Shown in pieces: positions 12,926-21,880 of a DNA stretch of 64,000 bases. The DNA is from Magnolia sinica (Eukaryota > Streptophyta > Magnoliopsida > Magnoliales > Magnoliaceae). Position 1 is the stretch's first letter. Each line of letters opens with the position of its first letter. A program made the position numbers and the translations under genes. A model generated the notes under the pieces. That model was not told the DNA's origin, made no database searches, and worked only from the letters and a program-made list of their open reading frames with translations. Location: positions 66,116,001 through 66,180,000 of the forward strand of contig NC_080588.1 of assembly GCF_029962835.1 (NCBI RefSeq), read 5' to 3'.

Positions 12926-14979
12926 TAAATAAATAAATAAAGAAAGTTTTTGAGCTCTGCTTCTCAGCAATTTCTTACAGTATTAACAGTTGTGTGTGAA
13001 ATTCTACTATAAAATGAAGTTCATACATGCAGGGAGGTGTATGAACGTTTTCGAGCTTCCTATAAAGGCAAGGAAGACATCCACACCAGGTTGATGAGGA
13101 AGTACAAGGACATACCGGAATGGTGGTTCTACCTGTTGCTGGTGGTGACTGTTGGAATCTCTCTTATCATGTGCACTGTCCTGAAAGACCAGGTTCAATT
13201 GCCATGGTGGGGTCTCCTGTTGGCCTGTGCCATCGCCTTTGTTTTCACTCTTCCCATCAGCATTATAACTGCCACTACAAATCAGGTACAGAGAGTCATA
13301 TCCTCTTTCCCTCTCTTTCTTTTATTCCATTTGCACCCAAAAACCAAACCAGGCCTATGTTGGAGGTGCCTTCAATAGTGTATCAAAAAAACCTCAAGAT
13401 CGCAAAAGAGGACTTGAATAGCTGATGCTACAGCAATTTATATTATCACAACAATATCCTAAAGTTCTAATATATGTCAATATTTAAAAGATAATTCTGA
13501 CATTTCATTTATTGCCATAAATTCCAGTGCATGAATGTGTCACAAAGGAGTCCTTAAAAATACCAGGATAGTTTTGGATGCTCTTATATTTATTGGTACC
13601 TTCAATTTTCAGACGCCAGGGCTGAACATCATCACAGAATACATCATGGGTTTGATACTACCAGGAAGGCCAATAGCCAATGTCTGCTTCAAAGTGTATG
13701 GGTATATGAGCATGACACAGGCCATCGCCTTCCTTTCTGATTTCAAGCTTGGACACTACATGAAGATCCCACCAAGATCAATGTTCTTAGTTCAGGTATT
13801 TTTTTCCTCCATTCAACCTTCAATAAAAGACTATAAGGCACTTAGAAAAGAAACAGGGGAATCAAGTAGAGAATTTTAAGATGCTCATATGGTAAACCTT
13901 ACTTTTGGATCAGCAGTTGAGCATTTGAATAATGGTTGCCAACATGAATTTAGTAAATTGTAAGTAACAGCTAGCTATGATTTGAGAAATAATGAAGGCC
14001 AGTGTATATTACTTATCCAACTTGTGCCAGTGTTTGTGTGAGGACTGGCCATTCATCATGTAGGCCCCACCATGTATATGCTGTGGCCCGAAAATCAGGC
14101 TACTCTGCTCATCATGTGGGCCTCATTCATTTGGATGGTAAAAAGGAATAGATGAACAGTCCACATTTCACCTCTGTATGTGCCCTCCTGATGAATGGCA
14201 TTGGTTTCACTCAGAGACAAAAGGTCCACATTTTTTATGTGTTATCCTATAGTATCTGTAATAAATGTATAAGAACTAAACCAGTTAAATTACATGTTTG
14301 CAAGTATTTTGCATTGGGTCTCTCCTTTTTGTTATTTCAATTTCTACTTGGTCTTTTCTATCAGTTCGTCGGCACCATTATAGCTGGAACAATCAATCTC
14401 TCAGTGGCAATGTGGCTGCTCAACTCTATTGAGAACATATGCCACGATGAACTCCTGTCCCCAAACAGTCCTTGGACATGCCCGGGTGACCGTGTCTTCT
14501 TTGACGCATCTGTTATCTGGGGTCTAGTGGGACCCAAACGGATATTTGGCTCTCTCGGAAACTATGCTGCCCTCAACTGGTTCTTCCTTGGTGGTGCACT
14601 GGGGCCATTTTTTGTATGGCTCTTACATAAAGCATTCCCCAAGCAGACTTGGATCCCACTGATAAATCTGCCCATCCTTTTGGGAGCGACGGCCTACATG
14701 CCGCCAGCAACTGCATTGAACTACAACTCGTGGGCCTTGGTTGGAACAATATTCAACTTCTTCATTTTCAGGTATCAGAAGAAATGGTGGCAGAGATACA
14801 ACTACGTTCTTTCGGCAGCGCTGGATGCTGGCGTGGCATTCATGGGTGTGCTTCTATACTTTACTTTGACCATGGAGAACCGAAGTGTGGTTTGGTGGGG
14901 TACAGGTGGTGAGCATTGTGATCTTGCCAAGTGTCCTACAGCCAAAGGGATACAGGTTGATGGGTGTCCAGCTTTCTGA
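2611..14979 (+). CDS. Oligopeptide transporter, OPT family (complete, six exons)
   Basis: Proton-coupled OPT-family membrane transporter; plant members move small peptides, glutathione-like compounds or metal chelates. Exons: 2611-3123, 5509-5606, 11556-12119, 13033-13285, 13613-13795 and 14365-14979. All introns are GT-AG and the joined frame is 741 codons plus TGA, close to the roughly 730-770 residues usual for plant OPTs. The N-terminus is acidic and cytosolic-looking (1-47), the rest is largely hydrophobic. Signature motifs are NPG (114-116, [10 protein letters not shown]) and KIPPR (527-531), and the C-terminus ends DGCPAF as in the peptide-transporter clade. From memory it looks closest to the OPT4/OPT7 subgroup, but I cannot fix the orthologue or substrate. 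The ATG at 2611 directly follows the CT tract and precedes the conserved N-terminal region. No internal stop or frameshift is seen, so it is probably functional despite long repeat-filled introns. Confidence 0.95.
3110..3580 (+). repeat. Degenerate ~60-bp minisatellite starting at the exon 1 donor site
   Basis: Units resembling GATTTGCTAATGTGCGCC followed by GAGCTGAATCC occur near 3142, 3207, 3298, 3368, 3425, 3485 and 3545; the last four are spaced 57-60 bases. Several units begin with CGCAG then CTCTCTGCGTG, matching the exon 1/intron 1 junction (ACGCAG, GTACTCTCT). The GT of the donor is not kept in the copies. Shorter echoes (TAACGTGCGCC) appear at about 3628, 3863, 3925, 5294 and 5488, the last just before the exon 2 acceptor. 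Confidence 0.75.
4159..4697. mobile_element. Mutator-like foldback MITE in OPT intron 1
   Basis: Terminal inverted repeats begin GGAAACGGATTGGCTACTCC (4159) and end with its complement at 4697. The subterminal arms carry the GGGCCCCGCCATGATGTATGTG core. Flanking 9-mers TCTAGATCT and GATAGATCT share TAGATCT, a decayed 9-bp target duplication. It has no coding capacity. Confidence 0.75.
4760..5280. mobile_element. Mutator-like foldback MITE in OPT intron 1, second copy
   Basis: Terminal inverted repeats GACGCGGATTGCGTCC (4761) and GGACGCAATCCGCGTCC (ending 5280) enclose inverted arms with a CCCGCCCGGACGGTAAT segment. Flanking 9-mers TTTCCTGTT and TTTCCTTAC match at six positions. It lies 229 bases before the exon 2 acceptor. 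Confidence 0.75.
5509..5606 (+). CDS. OPT exon 2 (residues 172-204)
   Basis: This 98-base exon encodes [20 protein letters not shown] and then [12 protein letters not shown], a strongly conserved OPT stretch. The acceptor is GTGCAG and the donor GTACGT. The last two bases (CG) pair with the first base of exon 3 to make Arg204. Confidence 0.93.
5760..6010 (+). repeat. Diverged repeat copy 1 in OPT intron 2
   Basis: It shares a series of words in the same order and orientation with 7915-8165, among them GGTTAAAAAT, AAGTGTCCA, GATTGTTCAACCAA, GAGTTA and GAGTATCA. It looks like a decayed dispersed repeat of about 250 bp; family unknown. Confidence 0.55.
6316..7001. mobile_element. Foldback MITE of the GGGCCCACCATGATG family, split by a SINE
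   Basis: Inverted ends read GGTCGCCACCCC...GGTGACCC on the left and GGGGTCACCGGCAATCCGC on the right. Both subterminal arms carry the family core (ATGATGCATGTG at 6394; TATATCATGGTGGGCCCAC at about 6933). The typical interior words are interrupted by the SINE at 6557-6703. Ends are approximate. Confidence 0.55.
6557..6703 (-). mobile_element. tRNA-like SINE, family A, with target duplication
   Basis: On the minus strand it reads a box A-like TGCTCGGGTGGTGG, a box B-like GGTTTGAGTACC, a body with AGGTGGTGAAATTCCAC, a GTGTGTG tract and a poly(A) tail, which appears as poly(T) at the left end. It is bounded by GAAATGTTTTATTT (6542-6555) and GAAATGTTTATTT (6704-6716), a target duplication with a one-base length change. 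A second copy lies at 47696-47816 on the plus strand. Confidence 0.75.
7020..7914. other. Intron 2 stretch without recognised content
   Basis: I see short imperfect inverted words (for example AACGTC/GACGTT near 7206-7250) but no gene, no tRNA and no clear element boundary. Confidence 0.4.
7915..8165 (+). repeat. Diverged repeat copy 2 in OPT intron 2
   Basis: This is the partner of 5760-6010, with the same order of matching words and many substitutions and small gaps. Confidence 0.55.
8380..9122. mobile_element. Large foldback: MITE 8574-9122 plus an adjacent inverted partial copy
   Basis: The right element has inverted ends AATGGTTCTATGCGG...GAGCTCATGG (8578 on) and CCATGAGCTCGATCGCATGG...ACCATT (ending about 9120), followed by GTGTGGGCCCCACCGTGAT arms. 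The left part, 8380-8573, is the reverse complement of 8665-8875, so the locus is a nested palindrome. A related copy lies at 45378-45865. Confidence 0.65.
9125..9194. repeat. (TA)n microsatellite
   Basis: Nearly uninterrupted TA repeats directly follow the foldback element in OPT intron 2. Confidence 0.95.
9195..10619. other. OPT intron 2 stretch, possibly an LTR-retrotransposon leader remnant
   Basis: TGGTATCAGAGTTATAGG at about 9242 resembles a tRNA-Met primer-binding site followed by a leader, which would suggest a decayed LTR element. I see no LTR pair or coding domain to support it. A 105-codon ORF at 10264-10581 has no recognisable domain. Confidence 0.3.
10620..10880. repeat. MITE fragment of the GTGGGGCC/ATGCCATCCAAACCATGC type
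   Basis: Words such as GTGTGGGGCCACC, GCCATCCAAACCATGC and GGTGGTCCATGTGATGG recur in the other foldback elements of the window. Ends are not resolved. Confidence 0.45.
10908..10947. repeat. Poly(T) / (TTTTC)n microsatellite
   Basis: Poly(T) is followed by about five TTTTC units in OPT intron 2. Confidence 0.9.
11556..12119 (+). CDS. OPT exon 3 (residues 204-392)
   Basis: The largest inner exon begins (R)[20 protein letters not shown] and carries several membrane segments, including [16 protein letters not shown] and [11 protein letters not shown] typical of OPT proteins. It ends HVALFNG plus AG, completed to Arg392 by exon 4. The acceptor is TTTCAG and the donor GTTTGT. Confidence 0.94.
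12877..12923. repeat. (CA)n microsatellite in OPT intron 3
   Basis: About 23 CA dinucleotides, followed by TAAA repeats. A (TTA)n run lies at 12136-12162 in the same intron. Confidence 0.93.
13033..13285 (+). CDS. OPT exon 4 (residues 392-476)
   Basis: It encodes [20 protein letters not shown], a soluble loop, then a membrane segment and [14 protein letters not shown]. It ends in phase 0 at TTNQ. The acceptor is ATGCAG and the donor GTACAG. Confidence 0.94.
13613..13795 (+). CDS. OPT exon 5 (residues 477-537)
   Basis: It starts [13 protein letters not shown] and contains the family signature [12 protein letters not shown] (KIPPR at residues 527-531). Both junctions are phase 0, with acceptor TTTCAG and donor GTATTT. 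Confidence 0.95.
14365..14979 (+). CDS. OPT exon 6 (residues 538-741, stop TGA)
   Basis: It begins [17 protein letters not shown] after TATCAG. It includes [18 protein letters not shown], the conserved loop [12 protein letters not shown], the [12 protein letters not shown] membrane segment and the C-terminal DGCPAF. The stop is at 14977-14979. Confidence 0.95.
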   Translation, partial: FVGTIIAGTINLSVAMWLLNSIENICHDELLSPNSPWTCPGDRVFFDASVIWGLVGPKRIFGSLGNYAALNWFFLGGALGPFFVWLLHKAFPKQTWIPLINLPILLGATAYMPPATALNYNSWALVGTIFNFFIFRYQKKWWQRYNYVLSAALDAGVAFMGVLLYFTLTMENRSVVWWGTGGEHCDLAKCPTAKGIQVDGCPAF

Positions 14980-15036
14980 CTTCTCTCTCAATATGTTTGC
15001 ATGGTGAGGCTATACCTTTTTACGGTAGCATTTTTA

Positions 15037-15160
15037 GGCTGCGTTTGGATGCGGTATTAAATTGCAATGATGTCTTGAAATGCTAAGGTGACTGCAGTTT
15101 GGTCACTTCCTATCTATTTTACTAATTACTGCAATTCAATTCAATAGAGCATTGCATCCA
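15037..15160. mobile_element. Short MITE in the OPT 3' flank
   Basis: Inverted ends GGCTGCGTTTGGATGC and GCATCCAAACGCCG lie about 125 bases apart with an AT-rich interior and no coding capacity. GCGTTTGGATGC-type ends suggest a hAT- or Harbinger-derived MITE. It lies 58 bases after the OPT stop and may fall in the 3' UTR. Confidence 0.6.
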
Positions 15161-15330
15161 AACGCCGACTTGGTTCTTTTCAGGCTTCACTACTTGAAAG
15201 AAAATACAAGGCCTTGAGATTGGCGTTGTTGTAGAAAAACAAAGAGAGAGAAGGTGGTTGATACATGTGGTTTGGAAGTGAAAAGAGAAAGCTGGGAGGA
15301 TGTTAGATGTTTGATAAATGGGGTTGAAAA

Positions 15331-15489
15331 GATCAAAGTCTTATCTTTGAATCTATGTACTGCACGTTGTTATATATTGGAAAGATCAAAGTCTTATCTT
15401 TGTATCTATGTACTGCACGTTGTTATATATTGGAAAGATCAAAGTCTTATCTTTGTATCCATGTACTGCACGTTGTTATACATTGGACA
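15331..15489 (+). repeat. Three tandem copies of a 53-bp unit downstream of OPT
   Basis: GATCAAAGTCTTATCTTTG starts at 15331, 15384 and 15437, followed each time by ATC.ATGTACTGCACG and TTGTTATA. Each unit contains a small inverted repeat (CAAAG...CTTTG). The copies differ at only a few bases. Confidence 0.9.
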
Positions 15490-15622
15490 GCTCAGATCAA
15501 AATGAAATCAGTGCTGTTCTTTTATGATGATTCTTTGTTTGTTTGGAGTCCGCACTAAGAGGCAATTGCTAGTGTGTCCAGCTATGTTTACCCCTATGAC
15601 AAATCGTATTCACCGCAGGTGC

Positions 15623-16255
15623 TAACGCAGGGGAGGATGTGATGAGGTCGATCACTGTCTTCCTCGGTCAATAAATACCTTGAATTCGTAAGATGCTCTT
15701 GAATCCACGGTAAAAAAAATCTCAAACTCATGAGAAGAAATAGAATTTCTAAGATTTTTTTATTATTTTTTTTAATTGATAGATTTGACTGAATAATAAA
15801 AACGAGTTTAAGATCCTTTAAATAACCCTAAACAATTCCTAAAAATGTTATCAAAGAGTTCTAATTAAATAATGAAACGAATTCCGAAAAAATGTGTAAA
15901 TTTTTGTTGTTTGCCGTCCTATCAAGTCGACAAGTTGAAGCAACAAAAAAGTGTCCACAGATTTAAATCAGAAATTCTATGATTTTTGACCTGAGGACTA
16001 TCTGTCGACCTATCGAACTAGATTTCGAACTGTCTAAACTGACAGAAATTAGCTAGCAAGCAATCTAGAACAATATTTTGACCTGTCTAAACTAATAGAA
16101 ATCGGCGAGCAAGCAATTTGAAATTTCTAGTAGAATTTCAATCGGTCAACCCCAAAAGTTGACCGGTCGAACTATGATAAAATATTGTCGATTTCTCCTC
16201 GGGATTTTTTCAATCTATGTGCATTAGGGACATTCTTGATTCATGTCCTACATTA
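15623..16255 (-). repeat. Element X, left LTR (3' LTR in element orientation)
   Basis: A 633-base LTR. It shares ordered blocks with 19599-20001 and 44352-44572, such as GAGGTCGATCACTGTCTTCC and GTCTAAACTGACAGAAAT. AT-rich. Confidence 0.85.
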
Positions 16256-16268
16256 GATCCCTCCACTT
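16256..16268 (-). other. Element X polypurine tract
   Basis: The reverse complement reads AAGTGGAGGGATC, directly preceding the 3' LTR on the minus strand, as required for plus-strand DNA priming. Confidence 0.65.
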
Positions 16269-16352
16269 GAAAAAAATTGGTCCTTGAGTTTTGTTTTCGA
16301 TACGTGATCAACTTTTTCAAGTTCTTTAATGGAATTAGTTTACAATACATAT

Positions 16353-18275
16353 TGTTGAGGGTCAAATATTGCATATTAGACCTCAGTTATTACCTGATTT
16401 TACGAACATAATACTGTTTAATGACCTATTTTAATCGTGTTTGTGTTGTAAGGTGAAATTAGGAGCTTGGACTGAAAAATGATACTAAAAGCATGGATTT
16501 AACGCTCTGAAGTCACCAAGACAAGGGACGGAATCCAGGGGACTAAGATCGAAGAATTTACATGTCAAAGATCTGAGAAAATCAAGTGATTGGGTTTAAA
16601 CGGGCCTAAAAGTCGTCCAGAATGCAAGATCACAAGATTCTCACCATTCATTCAGCTCGAAACTTTATATCTGGCCTGAAGACCATAATTAACCGTACAC
16701 GTCGAATTTCAGCCATTGGATCCTTGTGGAAGTGGCCCAACGGATAGATCAGCCACCAAATCTTTGATTTGAGGCTCACCTGATATCTGGATACACTTCA
16801 ATTTTAGTTTCAACCTCTTAAATGAGGTAGCAAAACGAATGGATGAAGAGTATGTCTCATATACATCACGATGGGACCCACCAGGAGGGTGTGTGTATGC
16901 ACAGCACACGTGCACACGTCGTGCACCGCATTGCACAAAGTCGGTAAGCGTGCGCTAACCGACTCAAATCTCTCCTTGCGCCAAGACGTCCGATGGACTC
17001 ATGCCCGACCGACCGGTTGATCTCAGTGGGCCCCACCTGTCATCCATTTGGACGATCAGGACCGTCCATTGCATCCATAGGGTGGGGCAGACCATGGCCA
17101 TGGTGGCCTTTTGGCCCTATACGCACCTACACACATGGATTGCCAGAAAACGGTTGGACAATCTGAGGTGTTCATTAGACGTCCAGACCAGGGACGACCC
17201 CAACCATGGAGAGAAAATGGATTTTTTGATGATCTTATTGCCAAAAACACGTTCCAAACGCAAGACCGTTTCACGGTTTCGCTGCGCACGCGGTTGTTGC
17301 TGCGTAAACACCACAGCTGTGAATTCTCTCCTTACGCACGCCGCCAGCCGACTTTCCATGGCTATAAAAGGAGAAAAGAAGAGAGAGAAGACTATCCAAG
17401 GCAGCCGTGGAGGCAGGACGTGGGAAGAAAGAGAGAGAGAGAAGGAGAGCCGTGGAACAAGCCATCTTCATTGAGTTTTTCCTTCCTCTTCTTCTTTAGT
17501 TTCTTCTTTCCTATTAGAGTTTTGTAAGATCTTTAGTTTGATCATGGCTATGATCAGCTAAACCTCTTAGATAGGGCTAAGAGGGGAAGCTTGTAGCGTG
17601 ATGGATGGTTTTCTATACTTTGATTCATACTTTAGTTGAACTTTCTTTTGATTATAGTTAGATATTAAGGAATGCTTTCAGTTTTTAATGGTTTGACGTG
17701 ACTTAAATTACAATGGATCTGCGATAGCTTTGAGCATGTTCTTAACATTATAGGGTTTGTAAATTTGGGAACCCTGTTGTTCACTATCGTCTCCTGGGCA
17801 TAGTTGGATGACAGAATCCTTCCTAACATACATCCCTTCGATTGGATGTGTATTGGCTAAATTCTGTTGTTTGCTTTGTCTCATAGGCATAGTTTTGTGA
17901 TGAAATCAATTCTAATTCTCATACCTATCTTCTCTTGAAAACTGGATCAAAGGAAGTTCATATTTGAATTTTAATGGAATATCTTCCAACTGGATGAAGA
18001 TGGGACTCTGAATTTAGTTGCGCTTATGAATCAAGCATAGATTTCCCTGATCTCTACAAGTGGATCCTTGGCACCTTAGTTTCTCACATTTGAATTTCAC
18101 AAGTTTTAGATTAAGATTTCACAATTCTTCTCTTACATTCACTTGATTTAGATTACATCTTCGCCTAGTTCTAGTTCAAGTTACTTTCAGATTTCGTACA
18201 AGGTTCCCTGTGGATTCAACCTCGGTCTTACCGAGATTATTACTACATCACAACCTTATACTTGGGGTGTGAACA
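16353..18275 (+). mobile_element. Solo LTR inside element X
   Basis: A 1923-base segment starts TGTTGAGGG and ends GTGTGAACA, flanked by perfect 5-bp duplications CATAT at 16348-16352 and 18276-18280. There is no interior or second LTR. A TATA box (CTATAAAAG) at about 17362, followed by a GA-rich stretch, suggests a plus orientation and an LTR promoter. Unequal recombination between two LTRs is the usual origin. The retrotransposon lineage cannot be told without an interior. Confidence 0.85.
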
Positions 18276-18280
18276 CATAT

Positions 18281-18506
18281 TCAACTTCGAGTGCCGACAT
18301 TTATTAATATCTTCCTTGTACTTTGCAATAGGCTTCTCTGATATATCATGGACATTGACATAAATAGTTACTACCTGAACTGCCATATTCTTCGCCACAA
18401 CACTCATTCCTGGTAGTTTAGGCAATGAAAACAAGTTGAGTGCGTGTTTAGGAACTCGAGCATACATAAACTCAAATTGGGCCTGGTTAATAGATTGATT
18501 CCTCAT
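18281..18506 (-). pseudogene. Element X integrase C-terminal fragment
   Basis: The minus-strand reading has VEFVFNNMRNQSINQAQFEF, ending FMYARVPKHALNL...LPKLPGMS. This matches the gypsy integrase tail pattern (EFAYNN, S.G..PFE..YGR.P, LPKLPG). The frame runs into the solo LTR, which interrupts it at 18276-18280. On the far side (16256-16352) the minus strand continues with NSRTNFFQVEG, the usual end of such a polyprotein. The catalytic core is absent. Confidence 0.65.
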
Positions 18507-18773
18507 ATTATTGAAAACAAACTCAACCCGAGAAAGACCAATCTCTTATATAGGGGATAATTCATCAGGAAGTTTGGTGCACACAATCGTCGACTTGATC
18601 TCCTGCAACACTGGCTTTACATCTTCTAGAATGTTCACAGACTTCTCATTCACTTCCTTTGCCACTATCACTTTTGTCTCCTCAGAGTATTTGACGAGAT
18701 CCAGTTCGTTTACGAGATTATGCTCGCCCGCTTTAGAAGTTTTGGGTTGATTTTCCATCTCCACAGGGGCCAC
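18507..18773 (-). pseudogene. Element X protease-RT linker fragment
   Basis: The minus-strand reading ENQPKTSKAGEHNLVNELDL...VKPVLQEIKSTI...LPDELSPI resembles the linker before gypsy RT (LLEEFKDIFP.ELP..LPP). It is followed at once by the integrase tail at 18281-18506, showing that RT, RNase H and most of integrase are missing. Beyond it (18774-19582) is decayed gag and leader sequence with no usable frame. Confidence 0.6.
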
Positions 18774-19582
18774 ATGTACGCTATTAATGAATCTAGCAGC
18801 CTATTGCGACTCCGTTTCGACTAGGTCACCCCTTGTAGACAAACAAGGGGATTTCTCTGCATTACCCCTCACCTATCTATCGTCGCCTCTCACTGACAAG
18901 CAATGAGATTTCTCTAAATAATCCCTTACCAATCAGCTATCTTTGGTATTGTTGGAGCAATACTTGATCATAATCGCTGGGGAAGAAATGTGTGCACAAC
19001 AACTGCATCATCGACGACCGCAAGCGAATTGACACCTTCATTTGTCTCATCCGCTTGAGTTGAAGTTGCTCCCATCAAACTGAAGCTCCACCCTTAAACT
19101 TCTAAGTCATAAGTCTAACCTTCTTCTCTTTAGATATGTCTACGTAGTTGTAGAAACATTCGACTTTAAGTAGTCAATCAAGGATATGGAGTTGGCCGTT
19201 AAAAGTAGGAAGATTGACTTTCATATTGAATTATTGATTCGTCTAACCTACCTGATTATTGCCTTGTTCGGAATGTTGGGGAATCATGTCACTGGATTTC
19301 ACCTTCTTGGGTGCGATTATATGATTCACTGTCGGCATCGCCCTACGATCAGGGCGATTATGAATTTCTGCGCCTACCAGGGTAGATTATCGCCATGAAT
19401 ACAGAGTTACCTTAAGGCCTCTGTCATGAGATCGATGACAGCCTGCAGCCCTTACATGACTTGCCGATTCTCTCGCTACGCTCCTTTGAAAGCCACCGCC
19501 GTTAAAGGAAAATTCACTGGAGCACCATCCGTGGGAATGTTGCCCAACCCACATCAGAAGCTATAGATCCGTGGAGAAAATC

Positions 19583-19598
19583 TTGCTCTGCTACCAAC
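19583..19598 (-). other. Element X primer-binding-site-like sequence
   Basis: The reverse complement GTTGGTAGCAGAGCAA is one base off the common TGGTATCAGAGC site complementary to initiator tRNA-Met. It adjoins the LTR start at 19599. Confidence 0.6.
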
Positions 19599-20001
19599 TG
19601 ACGTAGAGGAGGATATGATGAGGTCGATCACTGTCTTCCTCGATCGATAAATATCTTGAATCGACAAGATGCTTTTGAATTCACAGGAGAAAATATTGAA
19701 TCCACGAGAAAAAATAGAATTTTTAAGAATTTCTTTTTTTAAAATTAATAGATTTGATTGAATAATAAAAATGAGTTTAACATCATTTAAATAACCTTAA
19801 ACAAATTCTAAAAACATAATCAGAGAGTTCTAATCAAATAAGGAAACAAATTCCAAAAAACATGTAAATTTCCACCATCTGTCAACTTGTCAAGTAACCA
19901 AAAATTATGTAGATATTTAAACCAAAAATTTTGTGATTTTTGACCCAATCTGTCGACCTGTCAAACTAATTTTGACCTATCAATAAGATTTGTTGACCTG
20001 T
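19599..20001 (-). repeat. Element X, right LTR, first part
   Basis: It starts TGACGTAGAGGAGG and breaks at CCTGT (19997-20001), the target duplication of element Y. It resumes at 44352. Confidence 0.85.
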
Positions 20002-20069
20002 TGTAGACACCCCACCTATGCTATCATCTTGTAGAGACAAGGACAATCCGGACCATGATCAACAACCCG

Positions 20070-20190
20070 AACCTGAAGCTCTAATCCAAACCCTAGCTGA
20101 ACCCGAAACCCTAATCCAAACCCTACCTGAACTTGAAACCCTAATTCAAAAATTTAACCGAACCCGAAACCCTAATCTAAACCATTAGAA
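20070..20190 (+). repeat. 30-bp tandem with telomere-like AAACCCTAA words in the Y LTR
   Basis: About four degenerate copies of GAACCCGAAACCCTAATCC followed by AAACCCTACCT. The 3' LTR holds about five copies (42930-43075), which may account for its extra length. Confidence 0.85.
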
Positions 20191-20608
20191 CCTCCCAAAC
20201 CTAGCCTGAAATCCTAAATTTAGGACCCATTTGAGCCAAGACAGCCTAGAAATATACCTGGCCGAGCCAAAAACCTGAAAAAAGGACCACCGGACAAACT
20301 AGCCTGCCACTCGAGGAGCATACGTTCGGGCCCGGCCCGGGCGGTAGTTGGACTACCGCCGGTGGTACTCCGATTACCTCCGCTCGTCGGATGCGTATGT
20401 CCTCCGAGCAACAGCTGGCACAACGTCTGAAAGTCAACTTTCTCTAGGAATTACCCCCCTATCCGATCCTATTTACCATTTTACCAAGCACAAGAGCTAA
20501 TGAGAGCGCGCCACGTGGCATGTCTCTCTCCTCAACCAATCACCACTTACCACCTCATCTTTTACCTCTCCTAAACCTCACAATTACCACAATGACATTA
20601 GAGAAGAC

Positions 20609-20620
20609 TATAAATAGCTC
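20609..20620 (+). promoter_or_regulatory. TATA box of the Y LTR promoter
   Basis: CTATAAATAGC in the 5' LTR, repeated in the 3' LTR at about 43496. A CTCTCCTCCTCTCATT pyrimidine stretch follows, with transcription expected about 30 bases downstream. Confidence 0.65.
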
Positions 20621-21473
20621 TCTCCTCCTCTCATTTTCAACAACCACAACAACACATCCATATCCAAGAGGAAGAGTGAGAGAGAAAGGGAGGAAGAGAG
20701 AGAGAGAGGAAGAGAGTGAAGGAGAGGGATGGAGCTCCCAAGCCTTCGAAGTTCTAATCTTTTAAGTCACCCCCTAGCCTTTCCTCTTGACCTTTTCTAG
20801 CCCTTTAGCGTAGCCCAGTTTGGTCCTGGTCTGGTCCATTTGTTAACTTATATAAGTTCAAAGCCAAAGATCCATTTATTTTATACATAATCATGACATT
20901 TATTCCCTTCTTAACCCCCTTGCTCTTCTAGATTTCTAGTGAACGTATGCTCCGTGACTTGCCGTACACCGGATCCTGTCACATCAGAAATTTCTAGTAT
21001 TCTAATCCACTTTTATTACTTCATTTGCATGAGCATCATTACATCCGCCCTCTAGACACGCCGTCAGATGTATGCTCTGTGGCTTGCCGAAATCTTAGAT
21101 CTGGTCACATCAGAAATCCGCGTGTGTGCATACTCCCATCTCAACCGACACATCCATCATCCCTTGAGATTGTTTTACCACACCAAGTAGAGACCGTACC
21201 TTTATATGGGTAGAGAGGGTGCCTAACACCTTCCCTCTTTGTAACCGCGGTCCCTTACTCAGAATCTCTAAAATCATAAATCCGGAGTCAACTTAAAGTG
21301 AGAGAGTCTTCGGATTCTCTGACTTCACATATCTTGCAGGTTCTAGCCAACTGCAGGATTCTGAGATTTATTAGCTAGTGGCGACTCCAACATCTACAAA
21401 TCAGCCTAGTCACCCTGCCAGTAAAACAAAACTTATAAATCAATGTGGGCGTCGATTTCCAGTGTTCACAAAA

Positions 21474-21490
21474 TGGTGACTCTGCTGCTG
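21474..21490 (+). other. Element Y primer-binding site
   Basis: TGGTGACTCTGCTGCTG lies three bases after the LTR end, in the expected position. It resembles the TGGCGACTC-type sites of Tat elements. I cannot name the tRNA with certainty. Confidence 0.6.
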
Positions 21491-21630
21491 AAAAACATGC
21501 TAGAGCGCACTAGATGAGACCCAACTCGAAAGTGTGTGGCTCTCCAATCTTAAGGGACATGATTACTACATTCATACATAAACCATCAATTAATCTTTGG
21601 CTTATACTCGCTTAGGCATCAATTTGAATC

Positions 21631-21880
21631 ATGACCACTCGCTCCTGGGCAACCATGACTTCTCAGGCTACCCATGAAGAAAAGCCGGCGGCTTCGCCAG
21701 TTCCTGAACCATCAATATTAGAACCAACACCTATGCCAACACCGACACCAGTACCGATGGCCCAAACAGATTTGCCAGCCACATCAGTCTTGAATGAGAT
21801 GTCTCAGAACTTCAGGGCGTTACAAGAGTTACTGCTTCGCCTGTTACCAAGTGTAGTACCAATATGCAGGCGACACTGCC
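21631..21880 (+). pseudogene. Element Y gag, N-terminal part, cut by element Z
   Basis: The reading frame starts MTTRSWATMTSQATHEEKPA, runs through a PTPMPTPTPVPM proline-rich stretch to LNEMSQNFRALQELLLRLLP, and stops being Y sequence at 21880 where the LTR of Z begins. The frame's continuation to 21945 belongs to Z. The matching gag remainder is at 33069-34676. Confidence 0.7.

Larger units (their letters stand above)
20002..21470 (+). repeat. Element Y 5' LTR
   Basis: It runs TGTAGACACCCC to GTGTTCACA. The start of U3 holds a 30-bp tandem (see 20070-20190). It has a TATA box at about 20612 followed by a GA-rich leader and AT-rich R/U5. Confidence 0.92.

Noticed and set aside
17001-17527. 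Overlapping ORFs of 138-157 codons near 17.0-17.5 kb
   Set aside because: They fall in the promoter and leader part of the solo LTR, overlap on both strands and show no domain.
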